From Cannabis sativa (lineage: Eukaryota > Streptophyta > Magnoliopsida > Rosales > Cannabaceae), in contig NC_083608.1 in assembly GCF_029168945.1 (NCBI RefSeq), forward strand, positions 16,076,136 to 16,140,135: a stretch of 64,000 bases of DNA. Direction: 5' to 3'. The translations under genes and the position numbers were made by a program. The notes under the pieces are model-generated. The model worked only from the letters and a program-made list of their open reading frames with translations, made no database searches and was not told the DNA's origin. Below, in pieces: positions 44,552 to 58,383 of this stretch; the stretch's first letter is position 1; each line of letters begins with the position of its first letter.

Positions 44552-47500
44552 TTATGATTTTTGTATATCACCTTCGCAGAATTTCCACGAATCATCATCT
44601 TGCCTTTGCAGAACATACCGAATTTTGTAATTGCTGCAATAAATCCGAAAGAGACAGAAAAGTATCGATCAAACTCGACATCAAATATCACCGAAAAGAA
44701 TGCTCAGAAGACTCTACATTAAACTAAGAAAAGAACATGAAAACATACAGTACCAAAGTATTCCAATTAGGTGTGCTAACAACAACGCACCGAGACACTT
44801 ACTTACCTATAATAACTTGGGTTCTTCTTTAGCTCAGATTCACTAACAAGTTCAGCAGCTTCCTCCAGGAGTGCTTCAATTTCTGCTATCTCTTCAGTCC
44901 CATCTGACAAAATTTCAGCTCGGAGGACAGACAATTGTAGCAAGACGAACTTCCAATAACAAGACTTGGCTTGTGCAGCATCAGCCAATGTATGCCACTA
45001 AAAGGCAAAAAAAAATCCCATAATTAGCAAAGAGCCAAAAAAGTAGACTTGAGACTAAGAAGTATATTTCAATAACTGAGATCCAAAATCTACTAGTTAT
45101 GACTTCTTCTCGGGATGCATAATATTAAAAAGTTTCCATCAAGTTTAAATTTTGTATTTAACTTTGACAAGGTGAGTCAGTATTTTTGTTCAAACTATGT
45201 CAAGATAATGTCGATTTCTTGTAATTGCTAGTACTTTAATCTAACCAAATATCATTTCTTTCAAAGGCCAATTAGATAACGTTAGAACATAATTTAAAAG
45301 CTGATACGAGCCCCAGTGTCACCAATGTTGGTGGAGATGAAATTGTCCATAATATTAATCATACAGTAGTCCTAGTTAAAATGTGTTACTTATTTGATTA
45401 GGTAGCTACACCAACATTTAAATAATAATAATAAAATATAGCTGATTAACTGAAATTATATTATAAATAAAATAAATTCACAGGCCAACATAGGACTTTC
45501 TATAAGTAAAAGACCCAACTGCACAAGATTATTAGGACGAAACCTATGATAAACTTACCTGAACGAGCATCGATTTGTCAAGAATTTCAGAGAGACTATG
45601 AACTTGATGGCTAGGACCCAGAGCTTCCGCCTTAATTGCTTGCCATTGCTTGACAAGTTCTTCGGCTTCTTCTATAGGCATGCGCCTCCGAGACATTGTT
45701 CGCATAGAAGACGATAGACTGGCAGCAGGCAATGAGGTTTGGGAATTTCTAGAATCTGAGTTGTTTTTTAGAAGTGTTGTAACTGAAGCCAAAAAGTGGT
45801 TAAGTCTCCCAGGAATTCCATCCCCCTTGATATATGCAGGCACTGAATTGTTATCTATAGAAGAATCTGTTTTCCAACTAAGGGAACTGCCATTCGAATT
45901 TGATTTATTTGGGACATATTTAGAAGTATTTCTCATCTTGCTTACACTCATGCTTGTTAACTTTAAGGTAGCAAAGAAGATGCACCCCAGAATTGCAACA
46001 GAAGTAAACCTACTCAACAAGTATGCCTGAGAAAACCAACTATCCCAAACTTTACTATTATGCATGCTTAAATTCCTTTTCAATTGCACAGGTGATGCAT
46101 TACCACTGCTTTCATTGTTACTTTTATCCAATATTAATGAGCTCTGCAAATCGATTGGAGTCAACTGCTTTACAGCAGTACCTAGATGTTGAGAAGAGTT
46201 TACACAAGAAATGGAATCCTCAAATTTTTTACGCTCCGACAAAAGTGTGTTTTGCATTGGTCTGTGACCAACAGGAGAATTAGCTCGGAGACCACCTACA
46301 TTTTTCTTGCTCCCGAGAGTTCTCCTTTCACCATTAAAAAAGTTTACCTGCATAAACTTAAAATATAACAACATTCAAGTTCGAAACAGTGAATAAAACT
46401 GATCATATATGAATCTCACCAAATTTGGAGGACAATCTCGTGTATCTGGAAACACATGAAGCACAGTATCCTTCAACCATGTTTCCTGGTGAAAATGGAG
46501 CAGACAGTCAGTCATTTTGAAAGGGGAAACAAAGAAAAAGAAAAAAAAAAAAAGAGAATGATTTAGAAATTATACGTTATTTTGCACAGAAATTTTTTTT
46601 CTTCAAATAAAGAACATGTTGACTAATGGTTTGGAATAGGATCTGTTTCTTACGAAACAACAGTATACATAATTATAACTATATGCAAGCCCATCAGAGT
46701 TTTATATTTATTGGAGAAGGTCTTAGGATCCACGTTACATGCCACTGAAATTATATCAAGAGGATAGGATTATATCTACTAGCCAATCTAGTAAACTAGA
46801 AAGACAATGCTGACCAGGATGATTTACTTCAGATATGACAATGTGAGGCAAATGCTTCTAGCGGAATGAAGCATGGTATATAATAGGCATTCAAGATAAT
46901 GATAATGTGAGGCTCATATTAATGTTAGGTATACATTTTAAAGGCGGAATTTTAATGCACGATAAAGCATACCAACAATTGATTTCCATCAGAAGCATCT
47001 TTGATATCCCTCCCCGAGATTGATTTGTGTGGACTACTATTCAAATTTGAAACAAGCTGCTTAAGTTTTTCAATTATCTCATCCTTAGTACCCTGAAACC
47101 AAGATATCACCAAAGTACACCTTTGAGGAAATGCAAAGACAACAAAAGGCTTAAATTCATAGCTGCACAACGCAAGACAAGAATTAAATAAAGTAGGAAA
47201 ATAAAATATATACCTGACCAAGAAGGAATAAGCAAAAAGCTTCCTCCAATTTTAGATCAATACCTTCTGATGCTATCAAACACTCACAGATGGTTTTAGC
47301 TTTGCTAATCTATAAATGAATAAAGTAAATGAGACAAACAAAACAGAGAGGGAAATGCGAAAGTCATCAGTAGGTAAAAGTTACAATATGCAGCATTGCA
47401 TGTCTACAAAAAGTTACCATCTCTCTTTGCTTGCTTGAAAACCCAACCGCAATATGAGCTACTAAGACCACGTAGAAACAATGAAAGTCAACGACAACTC

Positions 47501-49648
47501 TTTGATTTTGTGACTCAAGTGATTTCTTATTCTTCCGAGTAGTTGCCAGATCATCCCATGCATGAAGATCAACTATCTCTGCAGCCATGAGTTTATTAAG
47601 CGCTTGGCTAAAGAAGCACGACCAATCTTGGACTTGGCATGATGCCTCTAGATCAAGGCCTTGTCTGAGCAATTCACGTAATGCTTTAATAGCTCCTTGT
47701 CTACGCTCAGCATTCTCAGGTGAGTTAGGCATCCCCAACAACTCTAATGTGCAAGCAGGGGCTAGCTCCTCCAAAGATTCTTCGATCTAAAAGCACAGCC
47801 CAAAAATTGTGGAAAAGCTTAAATCAAATAAATCTAATTTCTCTCTTTCAAAAAAAAAATAAATAAATAAAAAATAAATCTAATTTCTATATATAGTAAT
47901 TGCTGTGCAGCAATAGATATCTGTGGTTATAAGGATAATCAATGTCAGCCAGTGAAATATACAATATTGTCCTATATTCTTTCATGATTTCTTCATTTTT
48001 AATTGATTAAAATACCCTTGCTATTGATTTTTGAACACGTTCAACATCAATCTATCACTTTTGAACAAAAATTCTATTAAGCAAGAGTGCATGCATCTAT
48101 GTCTATAATAATCATGAAGGAATAGTTACAATTCTTAAACTAATAACAATTAATAAGGGAAAAATAGAAGTCAAAGATCGTACCTGAGATAATAACGTTA
48201 GTTCATCAAAAAACTTTTTACTCCTTAGAAGAGATTGAGCTCGAGCAAGAGCTTCAAATCCTTGGGATACCTTGTTCTTCTCAAAACTGATCTTTGCAAT
48301 TGCACACTTCAAGAAAGCACCTATGATAAGAAAATGAGGCATAACAAGGCAGCTAGAAAAAGAAGGTACAAGATCCTAGCATCTTTCCTTCAATGTCTTA
48401 CCTCAGCTAGCGCCATGGAAAGAAGTATATCATGAATATATGGTTTAGCATCTGGATGCTGAAGAGCAACACGACCAATATCTAGGACGAGCTTTACTTC
48501 CCCCACCTGGAATGGAAATGGATAACAAAAAGCATAAATCTACTTGCAGGTTGAAAGAGAAATTACTAACGATTATTTAGAGTTACTATTGTGAAAATAA
48601 AAATAAAAGTTCAATTTTTTTGATAAATGTATCCATTAACTGAAAACAAATTACAAATCAAACAACATTCACGGAAGAGAAATTAAACAAAAGACACTCT
48701 ACCTCTTGAAGTAGGCAAAGAGCACCCGGCAACCAAGTCCACAGAACCCGAAGTGACGATTTAGGTGGGATCTTTTCCCTTGTATTACCAGCATATTCTG
48801 GTTCAAAGAGAAGCTTATCTCTCACATCCATTAAAAGACCCTGCAAGCAACACGAGAAAGAAAAAGTATAGTGTTTTCCCTTTATATTATAAATAAAGAA
48901 AATAAAAGGTCAAAAGGATTATTCTTTAAAATATAAGAAGAAGAACATTAAAAGCCCATGTCCCTACCTTACGACAAGAAACAACATCCATGCTATAACC
49001 CTCTTCAATTTCAGCATTTTTTAAATTCATGACAGATTTAACAATCTCATCTTTCTCAGCTTGATCAGTCACACCAATAAGCTACAAGATTATTCATTGT
49101 CAGAAAAATTCTAAACAGAATAATAACTGTCATCACATGATTTACAATGACACAGAGATTTATAATTAAACTGGTACCACAGACAATGCTAATCCTGAAA
49201 ATAATAGTGATAATAACAATTTCAGACATAATCTTCCTATACATTGCAAAGTAACAAAAATTCCAGCTACAAAACAAATTATGAAAAAGAATAGAGAGTT
49301 TAGGGGTAAATTGACCTGGTAGCAAGTAACAGGGATCTCAACAGTGGTACGAGGAGCAGCAGCAGCATTCTGAACAATGCGGGTATCAACAGCGCTCAAT
49401 CTCCACCGTCCATTAACAGAAGGAGAGCCACAATTACCCTTCCTCCACACATAAACCCTAGAAATGGCGATCCCAGAGGAGGAAGAAGAAGCCTTCTTCT
49501 GATCTTCCTTATGAAAATTGGAACTGTAGTAGTAATAACAATCGGTAGTGTTGGTGGTATTGCTGGTCTTGGTTTTGGAACCGGTCTTGTTGATTCGGCA
49601 TAGCCAACAGGTAGAGGGAAGGCGAGGCAGAGCTTGAGCCAACGCCAT
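44552..49648 (-). CDS. CDP1: Plastid division protein CDP1/PARC6 (12 exons, 841 aa)
   Basis: Exons are 49648-49316, 49081-48968, 48840-48703, 48506-48402, 48306-48184, 47786-47418, 47309-47214, 47092-46973, 46485-46420, 46347-45559, 44997-44807 and 44633-44552. All borders are GT-AG and the phases agree. PARC6/CDP1 is the ARC6 paralogue of the chloroplast inner envelope that positions the FtsZ ring and recruits PDV1. The N-terminal 75 residues are Ser/Thr/Lys-rich, a transit peptide. The conserved stromal region follows (IPVTCYQLIGVTDQAEKDEI, GFEALARAQS, CTLELLGMP, LRELLRQGL, KTICECLIASEG). One membrane span lies near residues 601-619 (TSVAILGCIFFATLKL). The intermembrane-space C-terminal domain (EAEELVKQWQAIKAEALG to DSWKFCEGDI) is the PDV-binding domain in the family. 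The length is close to the 819 aa I recall for Arabidopsis. Confidence 0.95.
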
Positions 49649-50742
49649 GGGAGGAAAGGAAAAAAGCTCAGAAGGATGAACAAGAAGAAAAAGAAGAAGA
49701 AGAGATAAGAGGGAGAATCAGACATTGCAGAAAAGGTTGAGAGAGCTTATTGAATGGAAAAAGCAAGGAATAGAGATTGGTGCCATGGCTTTCGGAAAAG
49801 CCATCAGAGGAAGAAGAAGTCACTGCAAAATTTTTGGTCAGAGAAAGAGAGATTGTAAGTAAGGATGATTTTTATTTTAATAAATTAATTACAAAAAAAA
49901 AAAAAAAAAAAGAGAGAGAGAAAATAGTTGGGTTCTGCTCTAGAATACAATACAGCGGTTGCTTTTTTTTTTTATTATTTTTTCTTTTTGGGTGCATTAA
50001 AAAAGAGTCCATTTTACTCTCTCCATTTATTTCAGTATTTTTTTACTAAGTGATTAGAATTTACAATGCATATATTCGTAATTAGTGTTCGAACCTCTTC
50101 CAATCAGAATAACTTATCGTCTAATTATAATTATGGGCTACTAAATTCTCAAAACGAGCCACATAGAACAAAACCGTCTCTGAAAATTTAGATAATAAAA
50201 CTATAATATCTTCAAACAATACTCCTAGCTCATTGAAATACATCTTCTCACTGTTGATAGTCGTCACTAGAGCTAACGAAGCTGAAAAAAATTGTATGAA
50301 TTGAGAGACCATACATATGGATTTAAACAGTATGTTACACACAAGACTCCTTTATTTTATACGCAAGTGAAATAGATTGTTTGAACTATATTTTCGATGT
50401 GTTAAATTTTACAAGATGTCCTAAATAATTATGACATAGATAACTATAAAAAAAAAATTAGACTAATTTGTTTTTTAAATGCCAAAATAAATAAAATGCA
50501 TCGATAACATTGAACTTCTAATAGCTTGATTTTTTTAAAAATTTATAAATAATTGTCAAAACGGATCTATCAAAAGGGTAGACTTCTATATTTCATATAT
50601 AAAAATTTTATTTTTATTTTTCATCATTTTTTTTTTTATTATTATTTTTCGGTTAAATTTACTTAAGGAAAAAGTCATAGTCACTGGTCAGTGCTCATGA
50701 GGCAGTTTAATGTCTATTTTCCCGTAACTACCATTTTTATTT
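49649..50742. other. CDP1 upstream and intergenic region
   Basis: A GAA/AGA-rich stretch at 49660-49720 is the likely CDP1 5' leader. AT-rich DNA with A/T runs follows. No credible ORF. Confidence 0.45.
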
Positions 50743-51642
50743 GGGAAATTTGAAATTCTATACTTAAAATACCATTTAATTTTTCCCCTAAATGCATAGT
50801 TATTAAAATTGGTCTTATATGACAACTTTCCTAATTTTCCTAAATTACCCCTCACATTTCAAACAATCATCCTCTCTCTTCCTCTTGCTCAGCCGAACCA
50901 CCCCCACGAAACCCATCCCTCTCACAGCCACCCAACTCCATCAACGCTCAACCCTGAAGCCTCAACCCACCCAGCCCCCTCTCTCTCTTCGTCTCTCTCT
51001 CGGACCCGAAGCCTCAACCCAACCAGTCCCCTCTCTCTCTTCGTCTCAACCGAAAAAAAAAAAAAAAAAAACCTCAGTGGTCGATGGTCGGACCATGGGT
51101 CCGATGGGTTCGGACCCATCGGACCCATGGTCCGACCATCGGACCACTTGAGTTTTTTTTTTTTTTTTTTTTTTTCGCTTGAGACGAAGAGAGAGGGTTG
51201 TCCGATGGTCGGACCATGGGGTCCGATGGGTCCGATTGGCCTGGACCCCATCGGACCCCATGGTCCGACTATCGACCACCGGAGTTTTTTTTTTTTTTTT
51301 TTTTTTTTCGCTTGAGACGAAGAGAGAGGGGCCGGGTTTGGCCGAGGCTTCGGTCCGAGAGAGAGACGAAGAGAGAGAGAGGGGGCTGGGTGGGTTGAGG
51401 CTTCGGGGTTGAGCGTTGATGGAGTTGGGTGGGTTGAGCGTTGATGGAGTTGGGTGGCTGTGAGAGGGATGGGTTTCGTGGGGGTGGTTCGGCTGAGCAA
51501 GAGGAAGAGAGAGGATGATTGTTTGAAATGTGAGGGGTAATTTAGGAAAATTAGGAAAGTTGTCATATAAGACCAATTTCAATAACTATGCATTTAGGGG
51601 AAAAATTAAATGGTATTTTAAGCATAGAATTTCAAATTTCCC
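50743..51642. mobile_element. Fold-back (long-TIR) element with GGTCCGA palindromes, 900 bp
   Basis: Ends are GGGAAATTTGAAATTCTA and its inverse TAGAATTTCAAATTTCCC with minor differences. The inverted arms of over 250 bp pair almost throughout (CCTCACATTTCAAACAATCA against TGATTGTTTGAAATGTGAGG). A perfect 8-bp target duplication TTTTATTT flanks it (50735-50742, 51643-51650). The core (51077-51280) is made of facing GGTCCGA / TCGGACC units around A-runs and T-runs. It is the same family type as 28869-29902. Long frames through the arms are repeat artefacts. Confidence 0.92.
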
Positions 51643-51650
51643 TTTTATTT

Positions 51651-52019
51651 TAGCTTTAGTTTTCTATTGAGTTATTATAATTGTTAATGGGTGACCACTT
51701 TTTTTACGGCTAATTATTCTCCTTAATAAATTTGTTTTGGTCTATATGTTCTAATCTATACTACATTTTGACAAAATTACATTGTTAGAACACAGACCTA
51801 ACAAAATTATAATCTCAAATAATCTTATTATTTTCAAAATAAAAAAAAATGTGTTTGGTAAGATATAGTGTTACCAAATACTTTTTTTTGTTCACTTTTA
51901 TATGTCGTCTATAATTTTGTGTCGGTTTTAAATTGATGCTAATGATACTAATAATGTTGGTTATGCACTGATGTCAAAGCAAATACTTATAGTATTGACA
52001 GTATAGTTATCAAGAAAGA
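51651..52019. other. AT-rich spacer
   Basis: No feature recognised between the fold-back element and the LINE remnant. Confidence 0.4.
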
Positions 52020-52029
52020 TGAAAACGTG

Positions 52030-52400
52030 GTGGTCACCCTTTCACCTTGGCGGAAGAGAGAGGTCTTAGGGATTTTTCTCACCAATTTGAAGTTGTCGAT
52101 CTCAGAGGTTCTGGGGTTTTCCTTACCTGGTCCAGTGGACATAATTTCGATACTTTTATTTGTGAATGTTTGGACTAAGTGCTCTGTGACCCTTCCTAGG
52201 TTACTTCTTTTCCGAAAGTTAGGGTTCATGCACTTCTTATTGTGTACTCTAATCACTCCCCTTTGGCTCTCAACCTGGTTATGGATGCAAAATATTGCCC
52301 TCTTTCGGTTAGGTTCCTCAATATTGTGTGCAAGGATCCTAGATACGAAGATGTTATTTCAGAGGCTTGGAACTGTCATGTCAGAAGCTTCAAAAGTGGT
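52030..52400 (+). pseudogene. L1 LINE endonuclease fragment
   Basis: Read with stops ignored, the plus strand gives RDFSHQFEVVDLRGSGVFLTW, then SSGHN, ECLD, FPKVRVHALL and SNHSPLALNL. This is the order of the C-terminal half of the plant L1 apurinic endonuclease (FTWSN, ERLDR, SDHCPLLL). At least two stops are present and the rest of the LINE is absent. It abuts a copia remnant of opposite orientation. Confidence 0.72.
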
Positions 52401-54480
52401 CCTTAGCCTAACAAACCAAGCCCTTTGTGCATGTTTAAGACCATAAAGAGACTTGGTCAGCTTACAGACATAGTCAGGTCGATCTTTGTCTTCAAATCCC
52501 TTTGGCTAAATCATGAACACATCCTCCTCTAAATGACCATTTAGAAAGAAAAAAAATTATTAATGTCGAGTTGTCTTACCTCCCATGACTTAGCAACAAC
52601 TATAGTTAGAATGATTTGAATTATTGAAGCCTTGATAACACGGCTAAAATTTCACCAAAATTTACATATGGCCTTTGATTAAATTCCTTTGCTATCAAAC
52701 GAGCCTTATACCTTTGAAAAGGTCCATATGCATTCCTTTTAACTTTGAAAACCCATGTATTGTCTATCACATTCATGTTAGGTGTTATGTATTCATCATC
52801 CATTGCAATTTTCCAACCCTTATGATTTAGTGCATCCTTCATTTAACATAACTCCTTACTTATTGATTTCCACTCAGAACGACTCAGATAAGTCTTGGCT
52901 TTACAAATGCATGGCTTGGCCTAAGTCCCCATTGGATAAGATGGGTGAAGATGTTTTGCACCAGCAACTAAAATATTTATGCTTGAGGAGGATTTTGTAG
53001 CTTCTAGTTGTTCAATTTCTCTTGTAGGTACCTGATCTAGACTGGTAAGAACATCATCAAATAGACTAGCCATCTCAAAATGAAAAATAGGAGGCTCATG
53101 ATCACTTACCTATTCCATGTTATGGCTGGAGATTGAACCAGATGACAAGGCAAGAGTAGCAGGTGAATGATGAGAGGAAGCTTGTATGGAGCTAGAAGGA
53201 GATGGATCCCCCTGATAAACCTCATCAGCTCAAGTTCTTAGAGAAGACAGTGACTCGTGAGGCTGCAATATGTTGAAAAGAGGTAGACCAACTAGGAATA
53301 AGGACAAAATCAAGTGTTTCAGGCGGGTGAGTGTTTAGAGAACCTTTTTCAAATGGAAAATTATGTTCATTTAAAATAACATGTCTAGAGATGTATAAAT
53401 TGCCAGTGCTACTCAAACATTTGTAGCATTTATGATTATCACTATAGCCAAGGTTGACACACTTAGTGGAATGATATAAGAACTTGAGATTCTGATAAAG
53501 TCTAAGGCATGGAAAACATGTTGAACCAAACATTTCTAGAAACTTATAATCAGGCTTTTTGGAATAAACTTTTTCAAAAGGTGTTATGCTGTCTAGCACA
53601 TGTGTAGGGAGTCTATTTATGAGATAGACTAAAGTCTGGAAGGCATCCCACCAATATTTTGTGGTACTCCAGCTTGTGGAAGCAAAGGTAGGCCCATTTT
53701 CCACAATGTGTCTGGGCTTGCGCTCAGCTCTACCATTTTGAGATGAGGTGTGATGGCATGAGTGATCAAAATCAATACCACAATCTGTGACAAGTCAAGT
53801 GAAGCCATGGTATTCACTACCTCCATCTGTGTGCAGTGTCTTAATCTTTCTTCTCAAACTTGTTTTCCACTAGTTTTTGAATTGAATGAAAGTCATTAGT
53901 GCTTTAGAGTTAGCTCTTAGTAGATATATCCAAGTATAACGATTATAATCGTCTATGAAATGGATATAGAACCGAAAATTGGTGATAGACATCCACCCCC
54001 CAAATATCTGAATGTACAAGCTCAATGGGTTGTTTAACATGGTAATTATTTATTTTAAAGGGAAGGCAATGAGATTTTCTAAGTTGACAAGTATCACAAA
54101 AGCTTTCATTCATATTAGCACTTTTTACATTTAACTGTTTCAAAACAAGATCTAAAACCCTAGAGGATGGATGGCCTAAGGGATTGTGCCATACATTTTT
54201 GATTAAAAAAGGAGAAGTACCAATTGTAGACTAGTTTACATTTTGTTTGGGTGAAACTAAAAGACCAAAAAAGAAATTTAAACTACTACTGGTGAAGGAA
54301 TATGATTGATTTTGGTAAGTTATGGAAGGAACTTTAAGCTGATAAAGTCCATCTTTAAGTCTCCCTTGGAGCAGTACCTTCTTTGTCACCTTGTCCTTGA
54401 CATAACATAAATAAGAAAAGAATTCCACAAACACACCATTGTCAGTAGTTAATTTTGAGATGCTAATAAGAATTGCGTAG
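52400..54480 (-). pseudogene. Degenerate Ty1/copia gag-pol remnant
   Basis: On the minus strand, from right to left, there are a GAG-pre-integrase piece (FVEFFSYLCYVKD, LKDGLYQLKVPS), the integrase N-terminus (CDTCQLRKSHCLPF, VHSDIWG), the integrase C-terminal part (YWWDAFQTLVYLINRLPT, FGSTCFPCLR), RT start (NTWVFKVKRNAYG, RYKARLIAKEFNQ) and [13 protein letters not shown]. Stops and frameshifts separate every piece. The first piece resembles the copia element at 8.3-10.9 kb, so it is probably an old relative. No LTRs were found around it. Confidence 0.85.
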
Positions 54481-55106
54481 TTGAGGCGTTAATGAGCCTT
54501 AGTCTGTGAGTTAATATTATTCTTCATTTGAATCCCTTCAAAAAGTCATGACTAACTACTAAACATTTCTCTCACCCTAATCAAGCAAGTACAAAACATG
54601 AGTTAACCACAATATCTAATCTCCATTTCTCGTAAATGTGCAGCCATTAGTGAGTCTAACACCCACTTGTAGGCTAGCACGACACAGCTGCCCATTCCAA
54701 CACACCACCACAATTTGTGAGTGGCTAAAAACAGTCTGCCAATTCCCACACCACCACCACAGTGTTCTTCAACAGTGTTCTGCTGGTGCTGGTGTTGATG
54801 TATTGTTCAAGTGATTAATGAAAATTAATTTTTTTTTTTTAAAAAAAAACTCACCAATTTATTTATCTATTTTGTTGAAAACCAAGTAATCTTTTTTAAT
54901 TCATGGATTTGAAGGATAAATTTCAGAAATAGTTGAAACCTTGAATATCAATATTGGAAAATAAAAAAAAAAAACTAAAAACTCTAACCTTGTAATTTGG
55001 GCAACCATAGAACTTTCTGTTTGGATTATCAACAGTTCTTGACGTGCAGATTACAGATTCAAACCCACAACTACAGATGGGTCTACTCCATTGAATCTCT
55101 TCCTTA
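54481..55106. other. Non-coding DNA left of the LTR element
   Basis: AT-rich, with a repeated ACACCACCACCACAGTG-like stretch at about 54700-54790. No gene seen. Confidence 0.4.
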
Positions 55107-55845
55107 TGTTAGAGATTTTATAACAATGGAAGAAAATCAAGATTTATTACAACTCTATTGTAAAATAATACAAGGACTAAAATCAGAGATTGATTAAATA
55201 TATGTTACAATACATATATATACACTATATATATTACATATATATATATATATGAAAGGTAGAAGAGAAGATTACAACACATGTAATATAATATATGTAT
55301 ATATATATAACAAGAGAATAATATATATATATATAAACACTCACTCACAACCTTGAGTGTAGATTAGTGGGGATCACCATGACTTGAACAAGGTATTACA
55401 CCTTTGTCCAAAAGCTTATTTCCCCTATCTCTAAGCACTAAGGGAACTCTCTAGGAAATATCTTTGGGAATTATCAAGCCTTTAGGGTTTTCTAGCAAAG
55501 TGCTTTCTTGATAGAAAACTTCCTCTCCAAAATGAGCACCTTAGACCTCTTTATATAGTGTTTAGGATATCACCATTTGAAATTCAAACTCATAACCCCT
55601 ATAGATGTTATGGACTCAAATGTAACTCTTACACACACTATAACTCCTATAGCATTAAGAATTTCAAATAAAAGTGTGTAACATCTTTTACACTCTTAAT
55701 GTTGGTAATAATGGTGGAGGTTACTCATAGTAACAACTCCCCAAATGTTACAAAAAGATGTCAACTAATATAGTCATATGTTACATATTATTAGTTTATT
55801 ACACATATTTAATCTATATATTATATTATTATAAATAATATAACA
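55107..55845 (-). repeat. 3' LTR of the 4.0-kb non-autonomous element
   Basis: 739 bp, matching 58384-59117 with a few substitutions and short AT-microsatellite length differences near 55200-55340. Confidence 0.9.
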
Positions 55846-57759
55846 ATCCCCCACTAGATTAAATATTATCTCTTTAGTAACAAACTTGTAACATTTGTAA
55901 CATTTATTTAATCAATCAAAAATATTATATCAAAATATAACATTCCCCCACTTTGATTGACTAAATACACACTTCTAAAGAAATCTTGCTTAGGTGCATT
56001 AGGTAAAATGTCTTTCGACTTGAATTTTACCTTAGTGTAGTTACCACAAAGTTTGACGACATTTTGGTTGCCGTAGCATTGAACCATTATTCCTTTAATA
56101 CAAACCGGTGATAACACACACACCCTCGCTAATGCTCACTTGAGACCGCATGTCTCGCTCTTGCACCGTTAATGGCCATGTGCAAAATTCCAATTCATGG
56201 ACTCTCTAGAGAATACTCCCAATTCTCATAAGAGGCGGCACCACCTCTAGCCCATATAGGTGGAGTTTTAGTGTCTCACCACTCTTTAGACACTTCTTAA
56301 GCCTAAGTGAGTTTTCTTAAACTTAAGCTCCATTAAAAAACCTTTCGATTTTAACCCTCAATTTTCACCACATGTACTCATCCGTAGATGGGACAATTGA
56401 GTACAAAATTCACTCTATTGACTTGTTATTACCTATTGAACTTAAGACTAGATTTTTACTAGTGTTAAGATAGGTTACCATCAATGAGCAAAATACTACG
56501 GGAGTTTAGGTCCCATCCCTCGAAAATTCATGCTTTAATCTTGTACGGAGATTAAGCGATTTGTTATAACCTCTCACTATTGATTCCATGTGAATCATGC
56601 ATGCCAAAAAATATAGTGTTCACTTTGTGACCACTTTTCTCCTTAAGTACTTAAGCTTTGAAAATTCAATCATAAAAGATTAATTTTCACACAACTCAAA
56701 TTCTCAATAATTTTGATACCAAACATATCAAAAATATACCAATTTAGACACCAAACATGTCTAAATTCTCATATTTTATTTTTAGACACCAAGTATGTTT
56801 AAACTTTCTCATATTGGAGTCACACTTTCACATTTCATTATCAAGACAATATCTTGATTTTAAAATATAGAAGACCACTTTGTCTCTATAATTTTTCTTA
56901 ACTTTAATTTCCTTCTTGAAATTATTTTTACCAAAAATTTGACACCAAATATGCCAATATTTTCACTTATGCACATAGCTAACTTGATTTAGAATTTGAA
57001 TTCAAAATCAAATAAATTAATCAATAATGTCTCAACACATTTTGATTAAATTTGTGGCTCACCCCCACATTTTTACCATAAAGTGTATATAAAATATCAC
57101 TTTTGTGTATTTTCCTCTTCAAATGACTCTTTAAGGCCACTTTAAAAATACCATTTGACATTTTTAGTTTTCTCAACAAAACTAAAATATCAAACTCATA
57201 TTACTACTCATAAATGAGATTATTTTTACTCATAATTTTAAGGTTATCTCCTCATTGAGATTAGCCCAAAATTATACCGAAGTTAACAAAATTCTCATCA
57301 ATTTTGTTCACAATTTTGATTATTTAAGATATTCAAAATTGATTCTCCAATTTTGTTATCTTTTTCACAATTTTTGAATCCACATTGATTCATTTACTTT
57401 TGAGTCCAAAATTGCTCTTCCAATTTATGGCTCATTTCACAAGTTTGGATTCACTTATGATCCATTTGCTCTTGCATGAGAAGACAATTCTCATAAGTGT
57501 AACTCTCATAGTTCATTTTTTTATCTCATAATATGAGATGATTATCTCTTATAACCCAATAAAAGATGTAACTTCTCAAAAGCTATCTTTTATTATCTCA
57601 TAAAGTAAGATGTTCACTACCAAATTAAAAAAGAATTTAAAATATTATTTATTCACAAAATAGATGATAATAATTTCCACATCAATAGCAATAAACAATA
57701 TTATATTATTACTATCAACATTATTATCATACTATATAACACATATATTAATATAATAT

Positions 57760-58260
57760 GTATGTTACTAATCAACTTCTTATACGTAATATACACATAT
57801 TATGAATATTAAATTCACAATATATATGTTACATATCTCATATATATATATAACATATATACTATAATATACATGTATATCATATACACATAATATATAC
57901 ATTAATTACACAACTATATATATTACATACCTCACACATATATAACATATATACACATTAATATACATGATATATATTATATACACATATCTCATATAAA
58001 TACATAGAAAATAAGTATTTCTACATATTTAATCTCACAATATATATATTATGTCATATCTCATCATATATGTAATACACATAACTCATATACATGTTAT
58101 ATATTATATATCTCATATATATACACATACAAACATGTAATAAATTCAAATATCATATTATATATCACTATATATTATATGATATAAACTCATAATCATA
58201 TATATGTCACATATATATAACTCATATATATATTATATATATTACTATCATATGAAATAG
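57760..58260. repeat. TATATACA-type microsatellite tract in the LTR element
   Basis: About 500 bp of imperfect TATA/CATATA repeats inside the non-coding interior of the 4.0-kb element. Array length may be unreliable in assemblies. Confidence 0.8.
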
Positions 58261-58383
58261 TAAATCACATAATATACACCACCATGCTCACCCATGAATG
58301 GTTTTCACATAAAATTTCTTATCCTTGTATTCTCACAATCTTGATTTATCTCCTCTTCCATTGAAAAGGAATAAGCTTTTGAT

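Noticed and set aside
50809..51582. Long overlapping frames on both strands rich in Ser/Pro and F or K runs
   Set aside because: They are produced by the arms of a fold-back element; homopolymers encode the poly-Phe and poly-Lys stretches, and both strands give similar proteins because the arms are inverted.
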